From Coprinus comatus (taxonomy: Eukaryota > Basidiomycota > Agaricomycetes > Agaricales > Agaricaceae): a stretch of 64,000 bases of DNA. Below, piece by piece: positions 11,992 through 23,053 of this stretch. Position numbers and translations under genes: made by a program. Every line of letters begins with the position of its first letter. Within the stretch, counting starts at the first letter, position 1. The stretch lies in the NCBI GenBank assembly GCA_034638255.1, contig JAWPGT010000011.1, positions 248,001 through 312,000 of the forward strand, written 5' to 3'. The notes under the pieces were generated by a model that worked only from the letters and a program-made list of their open reading frames with translations, did no database searches and had not been told where the DNA came from.

Positions 11992-13596
11992 ATGGACATG
12001 GGCATAGATCCAGTGACTGAACCCAATGTGAAAGGCAGGTGTGTATGTCCGTTACGGAATTGATTAATATTGTGAGCTGAATTCTTCCAATAGTGCGAGC
12101 GTACAAGTACGCTTCTTTCCTCCATAGATATGCTGAAATAAGGGACATAATTAACTTTAGTTTCTTGGGTTGATTTTCAACTGGGGTTTGTATGGACTGT
12201 TGTCATCTCAAGTGTGTAAGTGGCATTCATTCAATTACCAAGTTTAATGAAAAATCCACCACTCATTATCGTGTAGATACCTATCACGTCGCTTTCCCAA
12301 AGGATAGAATATTGTTCAAAACCATCGTATACATGCTTCTTGCAATTGAAACTACTCAGACTGCAATTTTGACATATGGAAGATATGACTCCTTTGTCAA
12401 TCATTTCGGGGACGGACATGCTCTTGAACGAGTTCTCCTTGCATGGGTTGCGGTTCCTCTGTTTTGCGGAATAGGTAAGGTGTATTACTGTGACGCAGAT
12501 TAACTCCATTCATTCAATTAAATCAGTCGGTTTTACCATACATATGGTTTATATGTACCGTATCTATATGATCTCCAAATCCAAGATAGCAAGCGCAGTT
12601 ATCTGTATGGTACGTTTATATCCGTGGCGTATCAATGATCAATAGCACCATCTGAATTGACTTGTCCGAATAATCATTTATAGTTGGCCCTTACGGCACT
12701 TGGGTCAGCAGTGGCGCAGAGTATTCGTGATAGTCGCCAGAAAACATTCCGGTTATTAAGAGGAAATCCGGGACATCCTCCACCTTCATTAGTTGTATGC
12801 AATATTTAACTATACAGGGATTTCAAGCTCTGACAGATTTGTAGATATGGTTGTTTGCAAGTGCTGTTTGTGATGTTACCGTTACTTGCTTCATGACATA
12901 TTTTGTACGTGATGGGTATTTGTCCCAAATTTCTCAGTAATTCGAACATTGACTTGAATGTGGGTAGCTGCTCAGGTGTGGAACGGGACTAAGGAGAACC
13001 ACATTGCTAATTACGAGATTAATCCGACTCAGTGTCGAGACCGGTACAGTTACAGGTCAGTCCGCACCGCCGAGTCAAATTGATGGTATAATTGATAGAG
13101 CTTAGCTACCGGAAGCACCTTGAATGCTGTCTTATTCATCAGCATACCTCCCGGGAGCGAAGTGTTCACTGTTCCTGCTTTCATTCTCACAAAACTGTAT
13201 TCATGCACACTCCTCCGTTTATTCAACAGTCGACTTTATACTACCGACCGACAGTACGACATACACTCAAATAAGAAACACTCCACCAACTTGGGATTGA
13301 TTGCCTTGCCTGTTTTTAGGCAAAATTCGGGGTTTAGGGGGGGCAATGCTGCTCTGCCAATGAATTATGACGATGATAACAACCAAGGCCCAGGTTCCGA
13401 ACAACATCCTGGGCTGAAGTCGACAGCTGGAACTAGCTCGATCCATACTATTAGGATTGATAAAGATGTATGCGTGAAATCTGACTTCAAGAGATCCTTA
13501 GAGAGGTGTGTGTCTATTACTCCTTTAATGTTCTTGTCTCACACCTGACCACATTAAAGCCAAAGCAGACGCTCGGATTGTTTGATAATGGGCTAG
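11992..13596 (+). CDS. DUF6534-type multi-pass membrane protein, copy A
   Basis: Basidiomycete membrane protein of unknown function. Ten exons join in frame: 11992–12038, 12094–12106 (13 nt), 12161–12215, 12277–12474, 12527–12609, 12684–12794, 12845–12904, 12968–13055, 13106–13505 and 13560–13596, giving about 363 aa. Key blocks are FNWGLYGLLSSQVYTYHVAF, PKDR followed by FKTIVYMLLAIETTQTAIL, MVYMYRIYMISKSKIASA, LLITRLIRLSVETGTVTA and FILTKLYSCTLLRLFNSRLY. That is about seven hydrophobic helices and then a hydrophilic tail, the usual family layout. Paralog B at 44124 has the same exon sizes and phases for exons 2–8, which supports the model. The last donor (GAGAG|GTGTGT) is shifted by two bases compared with B, so the tail after residue 350 differs. 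It sits between two decayed F-box genes. Confidence 0.75.
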
Positions 13597-13904
13597 CACT
13601 TGACGATTGAATCCAAACCCAAGACACATGGCATCTGAGGCCCGCCGCCACGTTGATAAATGAAATTCAAATTTCTCTTGTTAACAAGTTCGAATAATGA
13701 ACTAATGAACTCTTAGTAGTCCGATCAATAGATCATTTCCTATTTCATTCTTATGGAGTTCGACCAATTAATATTGTACCTTGGGCCTTGGCTGGTAGAT
13801 AGAAAGAGAAAGGGGCAAGAAATGTATGATGTCAAAATTATTTCGAAACAGACTCTAGAGACAAACTTCGAGATAGGAAGAAAAAAAAAGGAAACCGGTA
13901 CACC

Positions 13905-13942
13905 AATTACGTATCTATGAGTTAAATTTAATGGGTCATGAT
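13905..13942 (+). repeat. Short fragment of the F-box family
   Basis: The bases TATGAGTTAAATTTAATGGG followed by TCATGA nearly match the interior of F-box copy 1 at 9994–10020, although copy 2 itself begins only afterwards. It is a stray internal fragment, probably left by an earlier duplication or deletion. Confidence 0.45.
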
Positions 13943-13975
13943 AATAAATAAGGGTTATTACAACTGTCTCAGTTT

Positions 13976-15620
13976 TGTTGATGATTCCTAGATGTTGATA
14001 TGTTATGATGGCACACGTTCTTTGTTCAACCTATTCGTCGACAGTCCATGACAAGGGTCTACTTGCATTGGCCTTCCAGTGACGCTCCCTAGGCGCGCTC
14101 CAGATTTTCCGATGGTCAGTCGGACACCACTGGAGCGCCGACGGGGGTACCCGTATCGCATATACACGTACTACCTCCTGAGTTGTATAGTGAAAATTCT
14201 CAAGTACTTTGCATGGAGGGTCCTTCTGAACGCTAGCCTGGTACGCTGTAAACTCGTATGCAATGATGGAACATATCCAAATATTTGATAGATATGTCGA
14301 GCGTAGTATCAAGCTATACAATCAAGGCAACTTTGGCTGAGTTTCGTGATCAACCCCTGGGGCTGGGAAAATGGAGGAACCCGTTGGAGATTATACCACT
14401 GCTGAGCTCCGACAATGGTTTTGACGAGGCTTCGGGCCCAAGATCATTGGAACAACAAGGACGCCGTGCCACCAACTTTGTTCAAGCAACACGAAATGAA
14501 GTTTCCAACTCGGGCATCCAAAGGTGGCTACCTGTTAGCAATTTGGAAGGAATGCTACACTGTTACGACCTTGATTCTCGCAAGCATCGGTTACTCATTA
14601 AATCGGGGAGTGATGGAGATACTTCGCATATTATGATAAAATTCAGTTATTGGGTGAATCCGTCTAAACGGAAATTCTCAGCGAGAGCGGTAATCTGGTA
14701 CTCTGTAACACCGGATACGTGTATCTGCAAATATTAGATACACTTGGTAGATATCTAAATATTCCCAGGAGGACCCCTTGCTTATATCTATGGAGTAAAT
14801 TTAATGGACCACGGCAAGGATTCATTTTTGGAGGCAACGCTCTTGGCTGCTGTACAGCGGCGCGAACATCGTAGGCAACAAGCCCTTGCATTAACCGATC
14901 AACATGTCGTGCAAACCCATTCAAAGAATGGCCTTTTCTCATTATCTCTGCTTCGGTACGTGGATGACGACTCGAATGCTGTTGTGGAAGGTAGCAATAC
15001 TGAAATGCAACTTCCGCATGGCGCAGTCATGGTAATGTTATTTTAATGACTTGTTGAGTTTGTCCTGACATTTTCTTTTCCCCTACTGGGAACTCTACAT
15101 CACGCCCACTAGACAGATTATATTTTAGAACGATTGTGTTCATGTCTACAGCATATGCCAATTCCAAACTGACAATACCATCGGTGAAAGATCTATCCTT
15201 TCACCCATTGTAATGCTTCGATACTCTGCTGTACCCCACCTATTTATTCTCCGGACCACATAGAACTCGTTTTTGTTCACCAGGATGCGGTCAATCTTGT
15301 GCGAATTTCTTCCGAGGACAGCGAACCGCTAACTATAATACAACTTGTGGATCAGAAGTTCTATAACATACAGGTTCCACTCGTGGTCACCCCAGCAGCC
15401 ACAATAATCCTAGATGGTGGCTGGACCATGGAAGTTGTCATATTCATGGGATCACTCCCAATTCTTTTCCCGACGAATATCAGTACCTAAACCTAACAAA
15501 AGTCTTCCTAGACTCATGCCTATTAGTGTAGGGGACTCTCTAGGGCGGATTGTTTTGGTTAACCATTCAACTGGTCATTGTGTAATTTGGATACAGTATA
15601 TTGAATTCAATATACCCGTG
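13976..15620 (+). pseudogene. Decayed F-box gene, copy 2
   Basis: Parallel to copy 1 from the upstream region (GATATGTT…CACACGTTC…TTTGTTCAAC) onward. The F-box stretch HVLPPELYSE has an extra A near 14195 that throws the frame off, whereas copy 1 reads HVLPHELYGEILKYFA. After the intron, MSSVVSSYTIKATLAEFRD is intact. A lost G near 14418 then turns QWVLTRLRAQ into QWF-stop. Later blocks are still recognisable in several frames: KRKFS, DHGKDSFLEATLLAAV, and SVGDSLGRIVLVNHSTGHCVIW at 15520–15590. Several independent frame breaks make it a clear pseudogene. Confidence 0.78.
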
Positions 15621-16087
15621 CTTAGCTCAGAACGATTGGCAGAAAAAAAAGATGTTAGAAAACCTGGGGAAAACACGAATAGCAAACATAGGTGAATTAT
15701 TCAAGCACCCCGAGACGCATTGTTTGGCGGCAGATGCAACGCCTGCGCTAACGCTGTATTCGTGCCCAAGAGCGAGGAAGGTGGTAGGTATCCCACTGTA
15801 TTTAATCCCCGTTAATATATGGGAGGAACGTGTACAGGTTACACGAAAAAGGCACACTGATATGTGTGGTGGCTGAACGTTGAACGGTTGTGGGTGCACA
15901 TCCTTTTCTTGGTTAGTTCAATATACTATCACTCACTCGTGCACAACTCTTGGGGGCAAAGGTGGAGGCTCTACATCAAAATATAGAATACACAATTAGC
16001 GAAAAAAAATACGGAGTGAAAAGCAATACAAAACGACTAAATCACAGCAACCATGGGAAAAAAATAAATAAAAGCAAGAGGTACATT
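15621..16087. other. Short region between the F-box pseudogene and the HIRA 3' end
   Basis: Possible last remnants of the F-box copy lie here (a frame at 15601–15876 has no known similarity). An A-rich stretch at 16000–16070 precedes the HIRA stop codon on the other strand. No supported gene. Confidence 0.4.
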
Positions 16088-19000
16088 TTAATCATCATTC
16101 GCAGCTTTCTTAAGAGTTTCCTGCCATTCAACTCCCAATTTTGTCATAGTCTTACTTCTCGCTAGAACATGGAACATTCAACAAGGGTAGCGAGGCTAGA
16201 AGCAGAAAGCTTACCAAATATTGATAACACTTCCTTCAACAAGTCTCTTTTTACTAGACCAGCAACAGTCGGAGACCACGAGTCATCTCTTCCTGGTCGC
16301 CTGAGAAAAAAAAACAGCTTCAGTCTCTATCAGGTGAGGTATAAGGTTCAAGCCCTACCAATATACTGGCCCAAACAAGTCCCGAATAAGCTCTTCCGCT
16401 TTCCACCTGAAACCCTCATCTGCGATTCGTCTTGTATACGTAAGTAATGCCTGTTTATACTCGGTGGGACTATCAAGCATTTTCGCAGCATACATCCTTG
16501 TCTCCAGATGACCCAGCGTGAGCGCTTCTGCCCACCAATTAGGCCGCGAAGACGGTTCAACTGGTGAGCTTGAAGGATTATTGCAATATCCCTCAACATA
16601 TGCGACAAGACCTCGATTATTGCTATTTGCGTTAGCTGTAACAGCTGATCGTTGCTTTTGCCAAGAGTCAGATCCTTCCGCCCACCATCGGTCCGCAAGT
16701 TTGGTGAAGCAATGCAATGCCATATCATAAGTATAAACAACTCCGTTTGAACAACTTAACATTGCAACACCGTTTGACCTTGTAGAAACACCCATAAGAA
16801 CAGTGTTAGGGTCGGAAAGGATAGGTTGAAGGGATGCTGGAGGATAATTGGCCGATTGGGTTTTGACATTCCTACCGTTTATCAGTAAATATGATTATCA
16901 GAACGACATAAAAAAACTCACCATGAATAGAGTTGCCCATTAGACGTCACTATCATCAAACAATGTTTATTAGCGTCCATATAGGAAGCCGGGGATCCCA
17001 AATTCATAGTTGGCATCATCCTATTCATATTAACATCAGGTAAGACAGAGAATGTGGTCGATTGTTGCTTACCTTCGTCCAGTCTCAGAGTACACGTGAA
17101 CATTTCCATCATTTAGTGCAACAGCACAGAAAATGTTGGTTGCTTTAGCCAACAGAACCGGTGATGGTATATAATCCAACCACTGTGTTTCCTTCGAGCT
17201 ACTAAATGTTATACGAGTCGGTGCTGAGATAGTTTTTAGTTATTGGCCGGATAATGAATAATACCAACATTGCTTACTTCCATCCTCATAGTTCCATACC
17301 TCAAGAAGATCGTTTGCATTACCCTCTACCTCTGAGCTGATGTATGTCAGGATTGGAGGCACGGTTAATCTTGTCTGTTGTCGATCCGTCCATAGTGCCT
17401 GTGGACCACTAACACTGTTGATCTCTTTTATATCTACAGCCGTCCTATGGATATTCCCTCCAAGATTACGCGCAAACGTCGCAACTCTATTTTCATCACT
17501 TCTTGTTTTGCCTTTCTGGGTTTGTGGTGATGCTGCGTCTATTGCGTTAATGGGTACAGAATCCATATCCCAGTCCGCGCGCGTATGTGAAGATTCATAA
17601 GGTTGTTCAGGTGGCGATGGAAATACCGAAGAATTATTGATACGGGAAGACGCTGGTCGAGGGTTCATCTCTTGTACGGGAATCATTTGTGCACGCCTGC
17701 CAGCTGGTGCAGATATATGCCCGTTGGTGGACGCCGAAGGAATGGAGGCCGAAGGTACAGATGTGAGATTGATGCGTTTCTTGCTCTTATTGCTCTTCTT
17801 GGCTACTAGAACATTGACTTTTTCTTCATGAGTATCAGGACCGAAATCAGTTTGGGGGGCTTGTGGTGATGATTCATGCATAGATGCAGAGGCAGTAATA
17901 TGAGAATAACCAGCAGGTATTGGCGGAGGCTTGAAGCCAAATTTAGCTAGGTATTGTTCCTGTACAGAATGAGGAGCGATTCCGTCTAGTTCATGGGGCT
18001 CAAAGTGAAAGGCTGCGATGGTACCATCAGAGGAAGCAGCATAGAGGGTCATACCATCCCAAGACCTTGAAAAGCATAAGTGTTCGTTGAAGGTGATAGT
18101 GGTATAAGCTCACCAGCTAAGGTCCATTATTTGGCGATCAAAAACTTCCTTTACAACGATCAGCGGCCGGGCAGATTTGGTCTGCCATACTGAGACAGAT
18201 CGATCGTCAGCGCCCAATGCAACCACAGAGCATATATTGGCAGTAGCAACCGGGGAGCTTGGGTTTCGAAGAAAAATATGTGGATTATAGGCCTGGCATG
18301 TGTATATCAGAAATGTATCATAGCATGCTGACGTTCAACTTACTGCGACCTCTACTGTGTTTTCATGTCCAACAAGGCTAATTTCCGACGTCCAGGTGTT
18401 TCGTGTGATGACGGCGGCAATGAACACGAAACCTTTATTGTTGGTAGCATTGGAAGCAGTTATATGCGCGCCATCTGGAGACCAGCTAGCACATCTATGT
18501 CAGTACAAAACCTTGGACAATCAAGAAAAAACAACTCGCCTGAGACGTCTGAAGAACGTGCTTCCTGGAGAATCCTCAAATGGTTTCCTTACTTCGGCTT
18601 CGAGGCCCCAATCGGTCGTTCGCCATATTTTGACAGACCTGTCGTCAGATTGTGTAGCAAGGAACTCTCCAACTGGATCCCAGCATACACCCTTGACAAA
18701 TCCTTGGTGTTGGTCGATCTTGTGAAGGCGCTCTACGCATATACACATTCAGTTTCACCTTGACTGGGGGAAAACAGTACATACCGAGAGTAAAACCACA
18801 CCAAATCATAACTGCAGAGTCTAGGCCCACTGAAGCCAGATATCTATCGGCTGGTGACCATGCAACGTCGGTAACATCTGAAGAGGAATGCTGAGGGCCA
18901 TTTATGATGATAGACAATAAATACATACCACTCTCGTGGCCTGGAAGGCGTTTAAGGGGTTTCCAACCTTCTACATTAACTTCATCTGAGCCCCAGACCT

Positions 19001-19393
19001 TTCCTCGAGCATTTCTGTGGATATATGCGCTCAGATATAAGACCCCAAGTTGTGACAAATAAGGACGTACGGGTCAAGGTCCCAAATCATGACGATTTCG
19101 TCATCACTTCCACTTGCCAACCATCTCCCAGAATGTGCCCAGCGCACCGTCAGAACAGGCCCGGTGTGCATTGAGAGTGTGCACAACGCCTTAGGTGGTT
19201 TGCCAGACTGTTCGGAGGCGAGATTGAGAATGGGTTTTGTGCTCCAGATACGGACTTTGGCGTCGAGGCCTCCAGTTGCGATGCGAGAGCCATCTGGGTG
19301 GACGTCGATGGAGAAGATGGAGAGACGCTTAGGATTTGAGTCGTTCTTTGCAGCGTCTTTGTGGATGACCCATGCGGGCTTGGTAAAGTGCAT
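16088..19393 (-). CDS. HIR1: HIRA/Hir1 histone H3–H4 chaperone subunit
   Basis: WD-repeat subunit of the HIR complex, which deposits H3–H4 independently of replication and represses histone genes. The N-terminus MHFTKPAWVIHKD matches the HIRA start, so the ATG at 19393 is chosen. WD motifs follow: GGLDAKVRIW, SGSDDEIVMIWDLDP, VGLDSAVMIW and QSDDRSVKIW. After the propeller come KFGFKPPPIPAGYSHI and a low-complexity linker. The Hira domain ends in EYKQALLTYTRRIADEGFR and KAEELIRDLFGPVYW. The C-terminus needs two further exons: TG|gtaggg…ctcag joins RPGRDDSWSPTVAGLVKRDL, and a final exon encodes ARSKTMTKLGVEWQETLKKAANDD to the stop at 16088–16090. At least eight introns are present. The MFS permease gene diverges 322 bp upstream. 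Confidence 0.9.
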
Positions 19394-19715
19394 GGTTGAG
19401 TTGCGACGCGCTGATTGGTCCGTTGTACACATCACGGGCAACCTCCCATCAGAATCGGTGTTCTATTTACAGACACAACTTCATTTCCAACATCGCGCAA
19501 TTCCTCACTACACAAACACCATACCTTCTTGTCGTCAGTTTGCCAAAATATGGCATTTCTTCTGTTGCATATAACCTTTCCAATCTCACAGGAGAATTAC
19601 AATTATAATTATAACACGTTCTTGTGCAACTGAATTGGAGAATGTCGTGATCACTGGATATCTTTATCTCTTTAAAAAGGCGCCCACCCACCATGATGTC
19701 AAAAAGTATCGCACC
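19394..19715. promoter_or_regulatory. Divergent intergenic region HIRA / MFS permease
   Basis: A shared 322-bp upstream region of two divergent genes. No further motif that I can support. Confidence 0.4.
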
Positions 19716-22083
19716 ATGCCTCCTTCAGTGGACACTCTCGACAAGATTGCGCCTTCTCCAGCAAAGGGTAGCTCTTTCACAGAGACGGCCTCTGTCGCCG
19801 AGGAGGCAGTGGATGTCAAACGACTCGATGGTCTACGTGACTCGGAACCGGAACCTTTCAATTTCACCAAGTGGCTAACAGGTGGACGCAGTAATTCGCC
19901 TGTGGACCTCGATTCCATTGCTACGAGGCGCTCAGTTTATGATGATGCAAATCTCGCAAAATTCTACTGGCCCAACGCTAACTACGAGAACATTCATCGC
20001 TTCGACCCGAAAGCAAGATGGACTTTGAGAGAAGAAAGGGTAAGTGAAAATCCATATATATAACCACATAAACTCAATTTATCTCATAACATTAGACCCT
20101 CGTTCGCAAGATTGACTGGCGTGTCATGCTTTGGGGTTCGTGGCTACCTCAACGTCAATATCATAACGATTACTAAATACCATCCATCAGCTGCAATTAG
20201 TTTCTCCGCTCTCAACCTCGATAGAGGCAATCTTGTGCAAGCAAATACCGATAACTTCCTCCCAGACTTGGGATTAACCACCAATGGTACATCTAAATGC
20301 ACTCTGAACTATGTCTTGAAATGTCTAACCAATCCTCAGATTTTAACTTGGGTAATGCCCTATTCCGTATTTCATTCCTATTGGCAGAACTCCCATCACA
20401 GCTTATATCAAAAAAGGTACGAAACTTGGCATATAGCTGTTGCTCTATCGGCCTAGCAGCAAAGGCTTACCTCGTCTTTGTCCCAAGCTTGGTCCCGATG
20501 TATGGATCCCGATCCAAATGTGTATCTGGTCGGTAATAACCTTATCGCAATTCTGGCTAAGTGGAAGGTCAAGTTTTATCCTCTGCCGTGTTCTTCTTGG
20601 GTAAGATGACACCAATCTTATTGATAGGGATAATCAGACTAACTGAACGCAGATTGGCTCAAGGCGGTTTTATTCCTGATCTCGTCCTTTACATGTCTTG
20701 TAAGTCATACATTCCATAACCCATGTCACTTACTCACCTCGCAAATCAGATTTCTACACCAAGTTTGAACTGCCATTTAGACTGGCATTGTTCTGGTTAT
20801 CTTTAAACTTCTGCAGCGTCATTGGTAGTTTCATTGCATTTGGAGTGTTGCGCCTGCGCGGGTTGCACGGAAAAGCTGGGTGGAGGTATGATACGGTCTA
20901 TGTATCCTCCCATTGTTGTTCAAACTGTTTTTCTTAGGTGGCTTTTCTTGGTAGAAGGATTGATTACTCTCACTGTTGGAGTGACAACGTTCTTTATGAT
21001 GCCTCCTTCACCAACTCAAACAAAATCTTGGTTCAGACCAAACGGGTGGTTTACGGAACGCGAAGAAGTTATTGCAACTACTCGAATCTTGCGCGACGAT
21101 CCGAGTAAAGGTGACATGCATAATCGTGAAGGACTATCTCTCAAACGTATGTGGGCTGCTCTGTGCGATTATGACCTATGGCCACTATATATCATGTAAG
21201 TCCGCTTCTTTGAGAATCGAGAATTGCTTGAGCAGTTTTTCTCACCTCTTTCATCTACTAGTGGACTTCTCTTCAGTATTCCTGCTGGACCACCTACAGC
21301 TTATCTTACATTATCTCTGCGACAACTCGGGTTTGAAACTTTCACAACCAATTTGCTTATCATTCCTTCACTTGTTGGCGGAATGATCACTATGTGTTTG
21401 ATAACACTCGTTTCAGAATGGGTTAATCAAAGAACATACCTTGCAATGACAGAAACAGCTTGGTTATTACCATTCCTAGTGGCGCTATATACACTACCCG
21501 AGCTTCCTAACCCTTGGGCATTTTACGTGAGTGTTCAAACCATGTATACACTAACCAGTCGTTCACGGCATCATTTAAATAGGCAATCTCATCGTTACTA
21601 CTAGCGTATCCCTATTCGCACGCGATTCAAGTTGCTTGGTGTTCACGAAATGCTGGAGCAGTAGCTACTCGTACCGTCAGTGCTTCATTGTATAACATGT
21701 TTGTTCAAGCCTCTGGCGTTATCGCTGCAACTGTTTATCGTATGGATGATGCTCCTCGATGTCAGTCTCCTAGACTCATTCTCAATAACATTAACTCTAA
21801 CCGGAATGTGTTTTTATAATAGATCGTCGAGGCAACCGTTGGCTTATTATTATCGCTGTATTCAACTTGGCTATTGCTTACCCTGGTACACGGATTTATT
21901 ATAACTGGAGGAACAAGCAAAGGGATAAGATTTGGAATAAGATGACTGACGATGTGAGATTTTTTTTTTAATTGGAGTAATGAGGTATTCATAATTTGAT
22001 GTAAATACCAGGAAAAGGCACATTATCTGGAGACGACAAAGGATGTTGGTAATCGTAGACTGGACTTCCGTTTTGCATTTTGA
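19716..22083 (+). CDS. MFS transporter, Dal5/allantoate permease-type anion:cation symporter
   Basis: Plasma-membrane permease of the ACS family; members carry allantoate, nicotinate, biotin precursors or similar anions, and the substrate cannot be told here. ATG 19716 begins a hydrophilic 120-residue cytosolic N-terminus. Then come [16 protein letters not shown], the family loop [56 protein letters not shown], the central [24 protein letters not shown], and a second six-helix half from [20 protein letters not shown] to [19 protein letters not shown]. The end [22 protein letters not shown] is characteristic of the family (stop 22081–22083). All introns I placed keep frame, so the gene looks functional. 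Confidence 0.86.
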
Positions 22084-23053
22084 TTTGGTTATCATGTATT
22101 TCTTTTCGCAGTTTTCTTCTCTATGTTTGTTGTATGATTGGCAGGTTTCTTAACATAGAATTGTCTTGGCTGGTGATCTTGTGAACATTCCTTCTGATGT
22201 GAGTGTGCCTACTGCAAGCTTATCTGTCATATTTGAATAGGTCCCATTGCCATTATTGAGCACATGTACATTGAAATTGAAATCACACACTTCACTTCTT
22301 TACACTTCTTTACACTTCTTTACCCCAATTATCACACCTGGTGATCGAGGAATGTTTAAACTGCATTCATATGGAGGGCACACCTTCAAGTTATCTCATC
22401 AGGAATATCCCTAGACATTCTTTATGGTGCTTGTGTAAAAACTCCTCGGAGATAATACTCTCTATCCCGTCTGTATCAGTGTAATCTTCGGTATTGATTC
22501 AAGTGCCTTTTTGGTGTAAGATTAAGATACAGGTTTGAAATCTTGAGAGGACTTAACGTTAGTGAACATCGATTGATTTTGAAAGTATAAGAATGGGTTC
22601 TGTAATCTGAGGCTTGAAACAAGATTTAGTTTATCTGAGCACAAATGTCTTGGCAACGGTCAATAGGGTACGAAGAAGGCCAACCCCTTCGAGGAGGATG
22701 TTCTCTAGCCCAAGTCCTTCTAACATTTTGGAATCGATTCCCACCTTGGGTATAGTCACGTGGTAACCATCCCATAATATGGTGGCGTCATGTGGCGCGT
22801 CGACAATGTTCGCAGTTTACGCATTCTCCCATGCATAGACCTGACGGGCTTTCAGAAGTACCGCATCGGACGTTTTAAGAATTATATTCCAGTGAGATAT
22901 ATCCTTCTCTTGCGGCAAAACTCTCAGGAAAGCGGGAGGAACTTTCCAAGTCTCCACAACATCATTGATTCATAGTTACCAAAAGTATTGCTGGTTTTGA
23001 AGAAGCATTTAAAGTCCAGTGTCGAGGTGCGAGTTACTTTACAACATTGCATA
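22084..23053. other. Intergenic region with a small minisatellite
   Basis: No gene seen. Three exact copies of the 10-mer ACTTCTTTAC lie at 22294–22323. The rest holds presumed promoter sequence of the first glyoxal oxidase gene. Confidence 0.5.
22294..22323. repeat. Minisatellite, 3 × ACTTCTTTAC
   Basis: Three head-to-tail identical decamers, directly readable. Confidence 0.9.
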
